Source: Pseudomonadota bacterium (GTDB lineage: Bacteria > Pseudomonadota > Gammaproteobacteria > Steroidobacterales > Steroidobacteraceae). Taken from it: a stretch of 27,706 nt of DNA. The translations under genes were made by a program, and so were the position numbers. How positions within the stretch are numbered: position 1 is the stretch's first letter; every line of letters begins with the position of its first letter. Shown piece after piece: positions 16,175-23,712 of this stretch. The notes beneath the pieces were generated by a model. The model worked only from the letters and a program-made list of their open reading frames with translations. It ran no database searches and was not told the DNA's origin. The stretch lies in assembly GCA_023428645.1 (NCBI GenBank), contig JAEYXD010000044.1, positions 1 through 27,706 on the forward strand. The letters run 5' to 3'.

Positions 16175-16291
16175 GGAGACATCGCGAAGAAAGTCCATGT
16201 ACAGCGCCGCGCGCGGTGTGAAATCGTGGCCGTGGGGTATGACGAAAGATTCGGTTGGTGAATGTAGACAGGTCAACCGGGGAAAACCGCG

Positions 16292-18670
16292 ATGCTTCCA
16301 TCTCATGCCCACGCGGTGCGCGCACTGCTGCTCGCCACCATCGTGACCGCGATCGGGTCGCGCGCGACGGCCGCCTCGCCGGACTCGAAGGAGATACTGG
16401 AAGAGGTGATCGTCGTCGCGCCGCATGGAGCGCGCCTGGCGCGGCATCGCGTGCCTGGCCACGTTCAGGTGGCGACCGCGCAGGACGTCGAGCGGTCGCA
16501 GTCGCTCGATCTCACGGATCTGCTGCAACGAAACTTCTCCAGCATCAATCTCAATCACGCGCAGAACAATCCGCTGCAGCCGGACTTGAACTTCCGCGGC
16601 TTCACGGCCTCCCCGCTCCTGGGCTTGCCGCAAGGGCTCACGGTCTATCAGAACGGCATGCGCATCAACGAGCCGTTCGGCGACACGGTGAATTGGGATC
16701 TCGTGCCGCTCTCTGCCGTGAGTTCCGTGCAGATGACCGCGGGGACGAATCCGGTCTTCGGCTTGAACACGCTCGGCGGCGCGTTGCTGATGCAGATGAA
16801 GACGGGCTTCGATGCGCCAGCGATCGGCGCCGAAGTGAATGGAGGCTCGTTCGGCCGTCGCACGGGGCACGTGGAGAGCGGCGCGAACGACGGCCGCTTC
16901 GGCTACTACGTCAATGTCGACTACTTCGAGGAAGACGGCTGGAGGGATTTCTCGGAGTCCGCTGCGTTGCGTGCTTTCGGGGTCGTGAGCTATCGGGCCG
17001 AAGCGTCGTCGCTCGATCTCAGTCTCGGCTACGCGGATACCGAGCTGCGGGGCAATGGTGCCTCGCCCGCGGAATTGCTCGCGATCGATCGCAAGCAAGT
17101 CTTCACGCATCCGGATCTCACCGAGAACCGGTTGGCGAGCGTCAGCCTGGAAGGCATGCGCACGCTCTCGTCGTCGCTGCGGCTGACCGGCACTGCGTTC
17201 TACCGCCGTCTCGATACCGATTCCTTCAATGGCGATGGCACGATCTTCGAGGAGTGCGACGTTGACGACGAGGAACTGCTCGTCGAAGACGAGTTCACCG
17301 ACCTCGATGGCGACGGCCGCTGCTCGAGCGCAAGCGATGCGGGCATCGAGCTCGTGCGCGATCTGGCGGGCAACCCGATCGCGGCGGAGCTCGACGACGA
17401 GGAGCTCGACGCCATCAACAACATCAGCGCTCGCACGCAGGAAATCCATGGCGCGTCGCTGCAGCTCGGTCATCGCTGGGGCACGGGCGACCGCCAGAAT
17501 GACCTGATCGTCGGTGCGAGCTTCAGCGAGGCGACCACGAGGTTCGAGTCGAATGTCGAGGTTGCGCGGCTGCTCGAGAATCGCGGCACTTCGCGGACGG
17601 GGATATTCGCGAGCGAGTTCATGACGGGTGTCGCGAGCGATACGTCGGTCGCGAGCGCCTATGTCGCCGACATCTGGGACGTGACGAGCGCGCTCACGCT
17701 CACGCTGGCCGGCCGCTACGACAGCACGCGCATTCGGCTTCACGATCGCACGGGCGATAGCCCCGAGCTCAACGGCAGTCATTCGTTCGCGCGTTTCAAT
17801 CCTGCGGCCGGCGCGACGCTGCGCGTCACACCGACGACGCTGTTGTATGTCAGCGCCAGTCAGTCCGCGCGTACGCCGACGCCCGTCGAGCTCGCGTGCG
17901 CGGACGAAGAGGCGCCCTGCAATCTGCCCAACGCGTTCCTGGCCGATCCGCCGCTGGATGAGGTCGTCGCGACGAGCTATGAGGTTGGGCTGCGCGGCGA
18001 GAGCGGCCCATGGCATTGGCACGCGGGCGTGTTTCGAACGACGAACGAGAACGACATCCTGTTTCAGACGACCGGCGGCGCGACGGCGAACGTAGGCTTC
18101 TTCGACAACGCCGCGGACACGCGCCGCGCGGGCATCGAGCTCAATCTCACGAGGCAAGCCGGCCGTTCGCGCTGGTACTTCGAATACAGCCTCGTCGATG
18201 CCGTGTTCGCGGACGACTTCATCGAGAACAGCCCGAACCATCCGGTATTCGAGGTCGACGACGAGTCGCCGTGGATCGTGGGCGAAGGGAAGCTGCTCGT
18301 GAGAAGCGGCGCGACGATTCCAGGGATTCCGCGTCATCAGGCCAATGCGGGCATCGACTTCTCGTTCCGCAACGATTCCCTGAGCATCGGCGCGGACGCG
18401 ATCTACCGCTCGGGCGTCTATTTGCGCGGCGATGAGGCGAATCTGCTCGGCAAGACCGACAGCTATGCGATATTGAATCTTCGCGGCGAGTATCGGGTCA
18501 ACGAGCACGTGATCGTCATCGCGCGGATCGAGAACGTGTTCGACGAGGATTACGCGACGTTCGGACTGCTCGGCGAGCCGGACGAAGTGTTCCCGGATTT
18601 CGTGGATCCGCGCTTCTACGGAGCGGGGCCGCCGCTCGGGGCGTGGCTCGGTATCAGAGTGAGGTTGTAA
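16292..18670 (+). CDS. TonB-dependent outer-membrane receptor
   Basis: A 792-residue outer-membrane transporter energised by TonB. The signal peptide (LLLATIVTAIGSRATA) is followed by a TonB-box-like ILEEVIVVAP, a plug domain (about 45-165: LDLTDLLQRNFSSINLN, DLNFRGFTASPLLG, AGTNPVFGLNTLGGALLM) and a 22-strand-type barrel. The barrel contains the family signature YVSASQSARTPTPVEL and ends in NVFDEDYATFGLLG and a short C-terminal strand. Residues about 323-410 form an acidic insertion with DLDGDGRC (337-344), probably an external loop. GGGGA lies seven bases before the ATG. The lipoprotein gene 4 bp downstream is presumably cotranscribed. The substrate is unknown. Confidence 0.95.
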   Translation: MLPSHAHAVRALLLATIVTAIGSRATAASPDSKEILEEVIVVAPHGARLARHRVPGHVQVATAQDVERSQSLDLTDLLQRNFSSINLNHAQNNPLQPDLNFRGFTASPLLGLPQGLTVYQNGMRINEPFGDTVNWDLVPLSAVSSVQMTAGTNPVFGLNTLGGALLMQMKTGFDAPAIGAEVNGGSFGRRTGHVESGANDGRFGYYVNVDYFEEDGWRDFSESAALRAFGVVSYRAEASSLDLSLGYADTELRGNGASPAELLAIDRKQVFTHPDLTENRLASVSLEGMRTLSSSLRLTGTAFYRRLDTDSFNGDGTIFEECDVDDEELLVEDEFTDLDGDGRCSSASDAGIELVRDLAGNPIAAELDDEELDAINNISARTQEIHGASLQLGHRWGTGDRQNDLIVGASFSEATTRFESNVEVARLLENRGTSRTGIFASEFMTGVASDTSVASAYVADIWDVTSALTLTLAGRYDSTRIRLHDRTGDSPELNGSHSFARFNPAAGATLRVTPTTLLYVSASQSARTPTPVELACADEEAPCNLPNAFLADPPLDEVVATSYEVGLRGESGPWHWHAGVFRTTNENDILFQTTGGATANVGFFDNAADTRRAGIELNLTRQAGRSRWYFEYSLVDAVFADDFIENSPNHPVFEVDDESPWIVGEGKLLVRSGATIPGIPRHQANAGIDFSFRNDSLSIGADAIYRSGVYLRGDEANLLGKTDSYAILNLRGEYRVNEHVIVIARIENVFDEDYATFGLLGEPDEVFPDFVDPRFYGAGPPLGAWLGIRVRL

Positions 18671-18674
18671 GACG

Positions 18675-19784
18675 ATGAACGTAGCCCGGCGGATCGCGAG
18701 CAGGCCACACTCCCTCGCAGTGCTGGCGACGGCCTTGATGATGTCCGCGTGCGGGCGAGAGGACGCCGACGGCGGCGTGGCTCCCGACGTTGCCGGTGTC
18801 GTTGCGCCGGCGGCGGCTCCGGCGCCGCCGCGCCATCGCATCTACGTGACGAACGAAATGTCGGGCGACATGACCGTTATCGAAGGCGACACGCATCGCG
18901 TGCTCGCGACGGTGCCGCTCGGCAAGCGACCGCGCGGCATCCAGGCGAGTCCGGACGGCAGGCAACTCTTCGTCGCGTTGAGCGGTACGCCAATCGCAGG
19001 ACCGGAGGTCGATCGCAGCGCGCTGCCCGCTGCCGATCCGACGGCCGACGGCATCGGCGTCGTCGATGTCGCGACGCTGACGCTGTCGCGCGTGATTCGC
19101 GGCGTGTCCGATCCGGAGCAGCTCGTCGTGAGCCCCGACGGCAAGAGGCTCTATATCGCGAGCGAAGATTCGGGCGAGGCCGTGATTCTCGACGTCGTGA
19201 GCGGCAAGCAGATCGCGAAGGTTGCTGTCGGGGGCGAGCCGGAAGGCGTCGGCATCAGCCCGGATGGTCGATTCGTGTACGTGACGTCGGAGGAGCATCA
19301 CCAAGTTTCCGTCATCGACACGCAGAGCGAGCGCGTGGTGAAGCAGTTCGGCGTCGGCCAGCGGCCCCGGCAGGCGGCGTTCACACCGGATGGCGCGCGC
19401 GCCTATGTCACTGGCGAGACCGACGGCACGGTGTCCGTCGTCGATACGAGCACGCATTCCGTGATTCATACGATCCGCCTGGGCGGCGATCTCGTGCGGC
19501 CGATGGAAGTCGATATTGCGCCGGACGGACAGTGGGCCTTCGTCACGACAGGTCGCGGCGGCACGGTCGTGGCGATCGACGTGGCCAGTCACGAGCCAAA
19601 GCGCACGGTCGCCGTCGGCCAACGTCCGTGGGGACTCGCGCTGAGCCCGGATGGCGCGCGCCTCTACACCGCGAACGGGCCGTCCAACGACGTCTCGATC
19701 GTCGATGTCGCAACGTTTCGCGTCGCCGCGACCGTTGCCGCGGGCACCCGGCCGTGGGGTGTCGTCGTCGTGCCGGTGGACTAG
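18675..19784 (+). CDS. YVTN-repeat beta-propeller lipoprotein
   Basis: A 369-residue predicted lipoprotein: a signal peptide ends in MSAC with lipidated Cys26, then an Ala/Pro-rich linker (AGVVAPAAAPAPP). The rest is a seven-bladed YVTN-type propeller. Repeat units include IYVTNEMSGDMTVIEGDTH, SPDGRQLFVAL, SPDGKRLYIAS, SPDGRFVYVTSEEHHQVSVID and SPDGARLYTANGPSNDVSIVD. Such proteins accompany TonB receptors and some PQQ- or metal-linked pathways as binding or scaffold partners. It starts 4 bp after the receptor stop, so the two are probably one transcript and may act as surface receptor and periplasmic binding partner. Confidence 0.92.
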   Translation: MNVARRIASRPHSLAVLATALMMSACGREDADGGVAPDVAGVVAPAAAPAPPRHRIYVTNEMSGDMTVIEGDTHRVLATVPLGKRPRGIQASPDGRQLFVALSGTPIAGPEVDRSALPAADPTADGIGVVDVATLTLSRVIRGVSDPEQLVVSPDGKRLYIASEDSGEAVILDVVSGKQIAKVAVGGEPEGVGISPDGRFVYVTSEEHHQVSVIDTQSERVVKQFGVGQRPRQAAFTPDGARAYVTGETDGTVSVVDTSTHSVIHTIRLGGDLVRPMEVDIAPDGQWAFVTTGRGGTVVAIDVASHEPKRTVAVGQRPWGLALSPDGARLYTANGPSNDVSIVDVATFRVAATVAAGTRPWGVVVVPVD

Positions 19785-19859
19785 GGAGATCGATCGCAAG
19801 CCGGGCCGCATGCGCCGTCTCGTTGCCCTCGCGAAGACGGACACTGCACAATCGTTCGC

Positions 19860-21053
19860 ATGACGACTTCGGCTCGATGGCGCGACGCGCTGATCCTCTC
19901 GCTTGCGGCTGCCGCGATGGCGCTCTGCCGCGGCGCTGCCGCGGACGACGGCCAGGCATCGGGTCAGGTGCTGTCGGGCATGGGCGGTCCGCGCGGCGTG
20001 TTCGATCCGTCGGTCACCGAGGACCCCGCGACCGGACGTTTGTGGATGAGCTACTCGTCGTTCGAAGCGTCGACGCATTCGCGCTGGGGCGTCGAGCTGC
20101 GGCTCGCGTATTCCGAGGATGGCGAGCGGTGGCACGATGCCGGCGCGGTGCAGCGATATTCAGAGGTCCGCGTGGGCCCCCTCGAAACGACGGAAGCCGA
20201 CGAGCCCGCGATCGATGAGGGCACGCCGGGTACGTGGCAGAACGAAACCTCCACACTCGTATATGACGAGCATGCGCCGCGGGAGCAGCGCTGGAAGCTG
20301 TTCTGGCATCAGTCGCTGTGGGCGAACGATGCGCCGCGGTACGCGAGCTACGGCTGGATCGCATTGAAAGCGGCGGACACGCCGGAGAATCTGGCGGCCG
20401 CGCGGCCCATCAAGCTGTTCACCGGCTATCGCGCGCGAAGCGCCGCGGAATCCGCCGGGATGCCCGTGTTCTCGCCGCTTCCGGAGCCGCCCGCGATCCA
20501 GCTCGACAAACGCGACCCGCAACTCGGCGCCTGCGTGTTCGGACAGCCCGCGGCGTTGTCGGCGCGCGGCGCCCTGTATCTTGCGCTCGATTGCGCATGG
20601 CTCGGCACGCGGCCGAGTCTGCACACCGTGCTGCTGCGATGCGAATATCCGGGCTGCGACGTGACGAATGCCGCGAGCTGGACGGTCGTCGGGCGGCTCA
20701 CCGAGCCGCGCGATGCGCCGCGCGTGGACGAGCGTTACAAGGGCTTCGGCGGCACGTCGCTCGTCGCGAAGGACGATCGCTACTACTTGATCGCCACGCC
20801 GATCACCGCGAAGGGCGACCGCTACGACGGCTGCTACGTGTTTCGCTTCACGGACCTCGAGCGGGGCACGCTCGAGCGGCAGCGGCGCGGCGCACTCGTC
20901 GTCGCGCGAACGGTGCGCGGCGTTGCGGACACGCATCACGGCGCCTGTGCCGCGCATGCCCGCTTGCCGGGCGGTGTTCTGATCAGCCAGATCCTCAGCA
21001 CGGCCGCGCCGCGCGTGATGCAGATTCGCAGCAGCGGCGTCGACCTGCCGTGA
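19860..21053 (+). CDS. Secreted protein of unknown function, possible beta-propeller
   Basis: A 397-residue protein with a Sec signal peptide (LILSLAAAAMALCRGAAA, cleavage near residue 28). The opening GVFDPSVTEDPATGRLWMSYSS resembles the first blade of five-bladed propellers (GH43/GH32-like clan or sialidase-like repeats), and similar strand pairs recur (RLAYSEDGERWHD, WKLFWHQSLW, GALYLALDCAWLG, RYYLIATPI, YVFRFTDLERG). The catalytic acids of GH43 cannot be confirmed, so no enzyme activity is claimed. No ribosome site precedes the ATG. A weak promoter (TTGCCC 19823-19828, CACAAT 19847-19852, 18 bp apart) would place the transcript start near the ATG, so a leaderless message is possible. Confidence 0.8.
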   Translation: MTTSARWRDALILSLAAAAMALCRGAAADDGQASGQVLSGMGGPRGVFDPSVTEDPATGRLWMSYSSFEASTHSRWGVELRLAYSEDGERWHDAGAVQRYSEVRVGPLETTEADEPAIDEGTPGTWQNETSTLVYDEHAPREQRWKLFWHQSLWANDAPRYASYGWIALKAADTPENLAAARPIKLFTGYRARSAAESAGMPVFSPLPEPPAIQLDKRDPQLGACVFGQPAALSARGALYLALDCAWLGTRPSLHTVLLRCEYPGCDVTNAASWTVVGRLTEPRDAPRVDERYKGFGGTSLVAKDDRYYLIATPITAKGDRYDGCYVFRFTDLERGTLERQRRGALVVARTVRGVADTHHGACAAHARLPGGVLISQILSTAAPRVMQIRSSGVDLP

Positions 21054-21061
21054 GTCGATCC

Positions 21062-21937
21062 ATGTCACCGATCGCACTGACACGCAAAGAGCTGTATGCC
21101 CGCGTCTGGAGCAAGCCCCTGACGGCGGTGGCGAAGGAGGTCGGCCTCAGCAGCAACGCGCTCGCGAAGATCTGCAATCGGCTGCTCGTTCCGTACCCGA
21201 CGCGCGGCTATTGGGTGCAGGTGACCGCGGGTAAGAAGCCGCCGCGACCGGCGCTTCCCGCCGCGCCGGAGCGCGGCTCGAATACCATCGTCATTTCTTC
21301 CGAACGCGCTCCCTCGCGCCGCTTGCGCACGCGCCTGGATCCCGACGCCCGCCGCGAGCAACTCATGAAGATCGCCGAGGAGTTGATCATGCAGCAGGGG
21401 CTGCATGGCACGACGATGAAGCGCATCGCCGCGACCGCCGGCATCAGCGAGACGCAGGTGTACAACTATTTCGCGACTCGCGAGCAGCTGTTCGTCGAGA
21501 TCGCACGGCGCGAGCTCACGCGCATTCGCGAGGCCCGCGAAGCCGAGCTCGTGCGCTCGGACGACCACTACGAGCAGATCACGCGCACGACGCGCGCCTA
21601 TCTGCGGCACATCGGCCAGCGCGGACGACTGTTGCAGACGATCTTGAGCAATCCCGACGTGCGAGTGCTGCTGCGTGCCGAGAATCGCGCCCGGCGCAGC
21701 ACCGAAGTGCGCAGCCATGCCGAGAATCTCGTCGAGCTGTACGGTGTGTCGAAGGCGACCGCGTTCGGGACGACCGTCGTGCTGTCGACGCTGTGTCTGC
21801 GGGCGGGAAAAATCATCGCCGATGGGCGGATTCCCGCCGCGGTCGCCGAGCGGCTGTGTCTCAAGCTCGTCGTGCAGGGATCGCGCGACGTCGTCAGTCG
21901 GGGACGAGCACCTGGTCCGGCGCCCGCAACGCCTTGA
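21062..21937 (+). CDS. TetR-family regulator with extra N-terminal HTH domain
   Basis: A 291-residue regulator with two DNA-binding-like modules. Residues 1-62 (LTRKELYARVWSKPLTAVAKE, VGLSSNALAKICNRLLVPYP, TRGYWVQVTAGKKPPRP) match a short HTH module I know from phage- or plasmid-type and stand-alone bacterial proteins. After a linker, residues about 90-150 are a TetR HTH (AEELIMQQGLHGTTMKRIA, AGISETQVYNYFATREQLF), followed by a helical ligand/dimer domain. The normal TetR length is about 200, so the extension is extra. The ATG is 8 bp after the previous stop. The 3' end overlaps the convergent TetR gene by 44 bp. Target and ligand are unknown. Confidence 0.85.
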   Translation: MSPIALTRKELYARVWSKPLTAVAKEVGLSSNALAKICNRLLVPYPTRGYWVQVTAGKKPPRPALPAAPERGSNTIVISSERAPSRRLRTRLDPDARREQLMKIAEELIMQQGLHGTTMKRIAATAGISETQVYNYFATREQLFVEIARRELTRIREAREAELVRSDDHYEQITRTTRAYLRHIGQRGRLLQTILSNPDVRVLLRAENRARRSTEVRSHAENLVELYGVSKATAFGTTVVLSTLCLRAGKIIADGRIPAAVAERLCLKLVVQGSRDVVSRGRAPGPAPATP

Positions 21938-22541
21938 GACTGCTGACGATCAGCTCACGGCAGATCTGGCGGGCGCTCGCGTGATCGAGCTCGTGATGGA
22001 AGACGAGCCGGCCCGATTCCTCCGGGATCGCGGCAACCATTTCCAATGCCGCGAAAATTTCCTGTTCACCGAGCGGTAGCGACCTGGCGGCGATCCGCGT
22101 CAGTTGCTGCACGAAGGCGTCGAGCGCGTCCGCCAGTTCGCGGTCGATGTGATCCGCCAGGTACAGGTCGGTCATCAGGATGTGCACGAGCGGGCCGCTG
22201 CGCGCGACGTGCTCGAAATAGATCATTGCGCTCAAGACGGCGGCCTGTTCGAGATCGTCGACGCGTGCGGCAGTGTCCATGCCCGCGACCGCCAGGCTAC
22301 GCAGCTCGCGGCCGAGTAACGCGTTGAACAGCGCGTACTGCGTCGGGTAGTACGCATAGATCAGCGCCTTGCTCGCACCCGCGGCACGGGCGAGCTGCTC
22401 CATCGGCAGCGGCAGATAGCCCTGCTCGACGACGAGTCGAGCGGCGCTGTCGAGAATCTGCGCCTTGCGTACGTCGGGCGGTAATCGCTTGCTCTTGTTG
22501 AGCGGTGCGGTGGGCTGCTTGGTTTTCGGGCGCGTGGCCAT
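21894..22541 (-). CDS. TetR/AcrR-family transcriptional regulator
   Basis: A 215-residue repressor-type regulator. A basic N-terminus (MATRPKTKQPTAPLNKSKR) leads into the TetR HTH (about 24-70: AQILDSAARLVVEQGYLPLPMEQLARAAGAS split over two helices, then KALIYAYYPTQYALFNALLG). The helical C-terminal domain has EHVARSGPLVHILMTDLYLAD. The 44-bp 3' overlap with the oppositely oriented TetR gene is in frame for both proteins. It is divergent from the HiPIP/cytochrome c' pair, its most likely target, with a palindrome in that promoter (22660-22667) as a candidate operator. Confidence 0.93.
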   Translation of the reverse strand: MATRPKTKQPTAPLNKSKRLPPDVRKAQILDSAARLVVEQGYLPLPMEQLARAAGASKALIYAYYPTQYALFNALLGRELRSLAVAGMDTAARVDDLEQAAVLSAMIYFEHVARSGPLVHILMTDLYLADHIDRELADALDAFVQQLTRIAARSLPLGEQEIFAALEMVAAIPEESGRLVFHHELDHASARQICRELIVSSLKALRAPDQVLVPD

Positions 22542-22576
22542 GACGGCTTATAGCCAGCGGGGTTCGCGCAGGCAAC

Positions 22577-22592
22577 TGGCGTGCGCGCGCCA
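22577..22592. promoter_or_regulatory. Imperfect palindrome upstream of the tetR gene
   Basis: TGGCGTGC and GCGCGCCA form a 16-bp palindrome with seven of eight bases pairing per arm, 36 bp upstream of the minus-strand tetR start and within the 177-bp divergent gap. TetR regulators often bind such sites near their own promoter. In very GC-rich DNA this is weak evidence. Confidence 0.25.
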
Positions 22593-22646
22593 CGACGCAA
22601 GCGGCGACTGCGCGCTCCTTGCGGAAACAGGCGCTGGCCATGCGAG

Positions 22647-22675
22647 TTGACTGTCGCACCACTAGTGAGTATCAA
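22647..22675 (+). promoter_or_regulatory. Sigma-70-like promoter for HiPIP gene with palindrome in the spacer
   Basis: TTGACT (22647-22652) and TATCAA (22670-22675) are separated by exactly 17 bp, ahead of the HiPIP start at 22719. The spacer holds a perfect 8-bp palindrome CACTAGTG (22660-22667), a natural place for a repressor such as the divergent TetR protein. This is the best-looking promoter I found in the window. Confidence 0.55.
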
Positions 22676-22718
22676 TGCCTCGCCCGCATCTCGGCGGCCC
22701 AGCGAGCGAGTCGTGCGC

Positions 22719-23015
22719 ATGTCGTGTTTCAGTCGGCGAAAATTTCTGGCTTGCGGAGTCTTCGTGCCCACGTCGGTCTTGCTTGCCGGAACCGTGCGCG
22801 GTGAGTGCGTCGATCCGGACGAGCTGAGCGACGCCGTGCAGGGCATGCGCGATTCGCTCAGCTACACGGACAGCGCCTCCGATGCGCAACGCGCGTGCCG
22901 CGGTTGCATGTATTTCAAGCCGGCGCAGCCTGGCGATGCATGCGGCCATTGCGAGGTGCTGGGAGGTCCGGTCAGTGCGCAAGGGCACTGCGATTCCTGG
23001 ACGAAGCGCGGCTGA
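22719..23015 (+). CDS. High-potential iron-sulfur protein (HiPIP), Tat-exported
   Basis: A 98-residue periplasmic one-electron carrier holding a [4Fe-4S] cluster. A twin-arginine signal (SRRKFL at residues 5-10, then a hydrophobic stretch to about residue 28) fits HiPIPs, which are exported folded. The mature part has the four ligands in HiPIP spacing: Cys60 and Cys63 (CRGC), Cys78 (CGHCEVLGGPV) and Cys91 (GHCDSW). Extra cysteines occur at 30 and 75. ATG at 22719 is chosen because the Tat motif follows directly; the ribosome site is weak. The cytochrome c' gene begins 42 bp later, so both probably share a transcript and act in periplasmic electron transfer. Confidence 0.92.
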   Translation: MSCFSRRKFLACGVFVPTSVLLAGTVRGECVDPDELSDAVQGMRDSLSYTDSASDAQRACRGCMYFKPAQPGDACGHCEVLGGPVSAQGHCDSWTKRG

Positions 23016-23057
23016 CGCTTTCCAGTCCTTCTTTCAAGACATCACCTGGCTCGACAC

Positions 23058-23519
23058 ATGAAATCCGCCATCGGCTCGCTCATCGCACTCGCGGCATGTA
23101 CTGGGATCGCTTTCGCTCAGGAAGATTTCGATCCGCAGCCCATCATCGAAGGTCGACAGTCGGCATTGCGTGATATCGGCGCCGCGTTCAAGGGCATTAC
23201 CGACGAGCTCAGGAAATCGCAGCCCTCGTTGCCCCTGATTCGCCAGTACGCGCGGCAGATCGAGGATTTGTCCCAGCAACAGAAGTTCTGGTTTCCACCG
23301 GGCACCGGCCCGGAGGCGGACATCGAAACCGCGGCGATGCCCGTCATCTGGGAGCGGCCGGCGGAATTCAAAGCCGGCCAGGCGGCGATGGGCGAGCAGG
23401 CGACGAAGCTCGCCAAGATCGCGGGTGGTGATGACCTCAAGGCAATCAGGGCGCAATGGCAGGCGCTCGGTCGAACGTGCAAGGGATGTCACGACAAGTT
23501 CCGCGCAGAAGACGAGTGA
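23058..23519 (+). CDS. Cytochrome c' (periplasmic c-type cytochrome, copy 2)
   Basis: A 153-residue cytochrome c' with a clear Sec signal (MKSAIGSLIALAACTGIAFA, cleavage before QED). Helix A carries IIEGRQSALRDIGAAFKGI and the C-terminus has the haem-attachment site CKGCHDK (Cys141, Cys144, His145). It is a diverged paralogue of the cytochrome c' at 7288-7758; shared blocks include DELRKSQP, WFP and CKGCHDK. Family members bind NO or CO at a five-coordinate haem, or carry electrons. Its pairing with HiPIP suggests a small periplasmic redox relay. A short GC hairpin begins 5 bp after the stop. Confidence 0.93.
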   Translation: MKSAIGSLIALAACTGIAFAQEDFDPQPIIEGRQSALRDIGAAFKGITDELRKSQPSLPLIRQYARQIEDLSQQQKFWFPPGTGPEADIETAAMPVIWERPAEFKAGQAAMGEQATKLAKIAGGDDLKAIRAQWQALGRTCKGCHDKFRAEDE

Positions 23520-23523
23520 GGCG

Positions 23524-23539
23524 GCGTCGTTGACGACGC
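23524..23539 (+). terminator. Short hairpin after cytochrome c' gene
   Basis: GCGTCG (23524-23529) and CGACGC (23534-23539) pair perfectly around a TTGA loop, starting 5 bp after the cytochrome c' stop. There is no immediate T-run, so it is a modest candidate for termination or attenuation before the next gene. Confidence 0.45.
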
Positions 23540-23627
23540 AAGGGCGCGTTCTTGCACTGCAAACGGGGAATGCCGCCGCGCCTTTTTCTAAGTTAGGTCA
23601 AGAGGCCGTTTCGCGCCCGAACCTCAA

Positions 23628-23654
23628 TTGACGGTCGCTCCAGTAATGTAATAC
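23628..23654 (+). promoter_or_regulatory. Candidate promoter for the DUF1592/DUF1552 genes
   Basis: TTGACG (23628-23633) is followed after 15 bp by TAATAC (23649-23654) in a locally AT-rich patch of the 193-bp gap before the DUF1592 gene. The spacing is shorter than the usual 17 bp, so the assignment is weak. It would make the DUF1592 run separable from the HiPIP/cytochrome c' pair. Confidence 0.3.
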
Positions 23655-23712
23655 GGTCCCCGCTCGCGATCGGATCGCCGTGATCGGCGTCGTCGCAGCA
23701 GGGGGTTGAACA

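Noticed and set aside
16151..18841. A very long open frame (896 codons) antisense to the TonB receptor
   Set aside because: It is Arg/Glu/Asp/Ala-rich low-complexity translation typical of antisense frames in GC-rich genes. The plus-strand receptor has a signal peptide and family motifs.
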